Shown here one piece after another: positions 62,512-64,000 of a stretch of DNA of 64,000 nt. Positions within the stretch are counted from its first letter, which is position 1, and every line of letters starts with the position of its first letter. Below the pieces are notes generated by a model, which was not told the origin of the DNA, searched no databases, and was given only the letters and a program-made list of their open reading frames with translations. The translations under genes and the position numbers were made by a program. Source of the DNA: Limosilactobacillus panis DSM 6035 (GTDB lineage Bacteria > Bacillota > Bacilli > Lactobacillales > Lactobacillaceae); contig NZ_AZGM01000140.1 in the NCBI RefSeq assembly GCF_001435935.1, forward strand, positions 37,118-101,117, given 5' to 3'.

Positions 62512-63736
62512 CCGTTACTTCCCCTTTCTGTGAATGGTGGTTAGCTTTTTCTTGGACCTGGGCATAGACCTTGTCGGGTAATTCCCAGAGCTTAATAAAG
62601 CCAGTTGCGGCCTCTTGGTCAAACTCGTCCGCAGAGGTATAAGTTGCCAGGTTCTTATCGTACAAGGAGTTTGGTGACTTCCGTCCTTCACAAATGACGT
62701 TCCCCTTGAACATCTTTACCCGGACAACACCGTTAACCACCTTTTGTGTTTCATCAATGAACGATACTAACGCCTTCATCAAAGGTGAGTACCATAGTCC
62801 ATTATAAATGATTTCAGCCATCTTGCCTTCAATTACCGGCTTGAAGTGGGCAACTTCCCGCTCTTGAGTCAGGTCTTCAAGGTCCTTGTGGGCAGCTAGC
62901 AAGACGGTTGCAGCGGGGCATTCGTAGATTTCCCGTGACTTAATACCAACTAACCGGTTCTCAACGTGGTCAATCCGGCCAATCCCGTTATCACCAGCAA
63001 TCTTGTCGAGCTTCATAATTAACTGGTCCAGGGGTAATTCCTCACCATCAAGGGCGGTTGGGACCCCTTCTTTAAAGGTAATTTCCATTACGGTTGGCTG
63101 GTCAGGAGTTTCTTCGATTGGGGTTGTCCGTTCGTAGGCATCCTCAGGAGCCGCTGCCCAAGGATCTTCAAGAATCCCACATTCATTGGCCCGTCCCCAC
63201 AGGTTCTGGTCGATTGAGTATGGGCTTGCCTTGGTAATTGGCACGGGAATATTATTGTCTTTTGCATATTGGATTTCTTCTTCCCGTGACCAGTGCCAGT
63301 CCCGGATAGGATCTTCAATCTTCATTTCAGGAGCCAGGGCATGAATACCAGCTTCGAACCGGACCTGGTCATTCCCCTTCCCGGTACAACCGTGCGCAAT
63401 TGCGGTAGCCCCGTACTGCTTGGCAGTGGCAACCAACTTCTGGACAATCAGTGGCCGTGACAGTGCCGAAACCAGTGGGTACTTTTGTTCGTACATTGCA
63501 TGGGCCTGCAATGCAGGAAGAACAAACTGTTCCGCGAAGTCCAGCTTGGCATCAATCACAACTGACTTCCAGGCACCAATTGCCGCCGCCTTATTTTTGA
63601 TAGCTTCCAGGTCAAGGCCTTCGCCAACATCAATACAGCAGGCAATTACGTCATAGCCCTTGTTCTTTAACCAGGCAATTGCAACAGAGGTATCAAGGCC
63701 ACCGGAATAAGCCAAAACAATTTTTTCTTTACTCAT
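62501..63736 (-). CDS. argG: Argininosuccinate synthase
   Basis: The 411-residue enzyme joins citrulline and aspartate with ATP. The nucleotide loop is [18 protein letters not shown] at residue 5, with [19 protein letters not shown] near 112 and [20 protein letters not shown] near 255. I take the ATG at 63736 (MSKEKIV) with GGAGA upstream; a longer frame to 63751 has none. No carbamoyltransferase or other arg genes are in the window, so citrulline must come from elsewhere. An ArgR-like palindromic promoter is seen upstream. Confidence 0.97.
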   Translation of the reverse strand: MSKEKIVLAYSGGLDTSVAIAWLKNKGYDVIACCIDVGEGLDLEAIKNKAAAIGAWKSVVIDAKLDFAEQFVLPALQAHAMYEQKYPLVSALSRPLIVQKLVATAKQYGATAIAHGCTGKGNDQVRFEAGIHALAPEMKIEDPIRDWHWSREEEIQYAKDNNIPVPITKASPYSIDQNLWGRANECGILEDPWAAAPEDAYERTTPIEETPDQPTVMEITFKEGVPTALDGEELPLDQLIMKLDKIAGDNGIGRIDHVENRLVGIKSREIYECPAATVLLAAHKDLEDLTQEREVAHFKPVIEGKMAEIIYNGLWYSPLMKALVSFIDETQKVVNGVVRVKMFKGNVICEGRKSPNSLYDKNLATYTSADEFDQEAATGFIKLWELPDKVYAQVQEKANHHSQKGEVTDAY

Positions 63737-63782
63737 TAATATCGTCTCCATTCATTTATTTGCATATTTATTAATTGAAATT

Positions 63783-63811
63783 AATATACAACATTATTGA
63801 ATATATATCAA
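63783..63811 (-). promoter_or_regulatory. argGH promoter with ArgR-like sequence
   Basis: On the minus strand TTGATA (63811-63806) and TATATT (63788-63783) are 17 bases apart. The -35 is embedded in TTGATATATATTCAA, which resembles an ARG box, and a perfect inverted repeat ATTAATT-GA-AATTAAT (on plus, 63770-63785) follows around and past the -10. Confidence 0.6.
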
Positions 63812-63884
63812 GCATTTTTGTAAATTTTCCGTATTTTATTCAAAAATATGTATAGTCAACCTGGAATGGCGGTATTTAAACAAG

Positions 63885-63935
63885 TAAAAAGAGCGGTTTA
63901 ACTACCCGGGCTTTCGAGCAATCAAACCGCTTTTT
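63885..63935. terminator. Terminator upstream of argGH
   Basis: AGCGGTTT pairs with AAACCGCT around a 24-base loop, with T runs on both sides. It probably ends a transcript beyond the window, or shields argG from one. Confidence 0.7.
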
Positions 63936-63956
63936 AATTATCCTTACTGAAACTTG

Positions 63957-64000
63957 AAAGCTAATAATCACGCCAAAGGCGTGTGGTTATTGGCTTTTTT
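63957..64000 (+). terminator. Hairpin and T run at the window edge
   Basis: AAAGCTAATAATCACGCC pairs with GGCGTGTGGTTATTGGCTTT (with G-T pairs and one mismatch) across an AAA loop. Seven T follow to the window end. Only 20 bases separate it from the preceding terminator, so it may be an attenuator or the end of a small plus-strand RNA. Confidence 0.6.

Noticed and set aside
1..64000. CRISPR arrays, rRNA and tRNA genes
   Set aside because: No regularly spaced direct repeats, no rRNA-like sequence and no tRNA cloverleaf were noticed on either strand by eye. A tRNA scan would be decisive.

Overview
The window is a dense stretch of core chromosome from a low-to-mid GC Gram-positive bacterium of the family Lactobacillaceae. 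The protein sequences, the gene orders (ypbB-recS-lysM-cmk-S1-der-hup, cvfB-xerD-ribT-scpA-scpB-rluB, phoH-ybeY-dgkA-era-recO-glyQ-glyS-dnaG-rpoD) and the lactobacillar form of thymidylate synthase suggest Limosilactobacillus or a close relative. The species is not determined. About nine tenths of the genes lie on the minus strand. Only six genes (a cut membrane protein, gntK, plsY, a hemolysin-III protein, a recombinase-like protein and a DUF2929 protein) lie on plus. No rRNA, tRNA or CRISPR array was seen.

Layout from left to right. 1-3.1 kb: a truncated membrane protein, a degenerate Fe-S-core protein, gluconokinase under a promoter that carries a palindromic operator, and a membrane-anchored protein. 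3.3-10.7 kb: Mn-dependent pyrophosphatase, NUDIX, DUF1836, and parC/parE behind a LexA-type box, with plsY divergent. 10.7-19.5 kb: an intergenic structured repeat, an aldose epimerase with cre and LacI-type operators, topA-dprA-rnhB-rbgA-yozE-ypmS-lipase, a second copy of the repeat core, and degV. 19.6-27.6 kb: hemolysin III, the folate/dTMP pair dfrA-thyA, an ABC-F ATPase, cca, an apparently catalytically dead tyrosine-recombinase-fold protein, a TPR protein and HU with a structured leader. 27.8-35.3 kb: der, S1, cmk, LysM, recS, ypbB, and the riboflavin transporter ribU behind a consensus promoter and an FMN riboswitch. 35.4-42.6 kb: rluB-scpB-scpA-ribT-xerD-cvfB, an IS605-type tnpB element with a nonsense codon and a LexA-like box, and pyk with an upstream cre. 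42.8-54 kb: dnaE, a DUF2929 protein, pepT, nif3-like, trmK, an aminotransferase, rpoD and dnaG. 54-64 kb: glyS/glyQ behind a T-box, recO, era, dgkA, ybeY, phoH and argH-argG.

Most genes serve chromosome maintenance (topoisomerases I and IV, ScpAB, XerD-like, DnaE, DnaG, RecO, RecS, DprA, RnhB, HU), translation and ribosome assembly (GlyRS, CCA enzyme, S1, Der, Era, RbgA, YbeY, RluB, TrmK) and housekeeping metabolism. No large novel gene cluster is evident. The points that most repay a second look are the IS605-type tnpB (nonsense-broken, active site intact, LexA-like promoter, structured 3' end) inserted before the cvfB-xerD-scpAB operon, the two tyrosine-recombinase-fold proteins with altered catalytic residues, the intergenic repeat family, and several clear but unverified operators.
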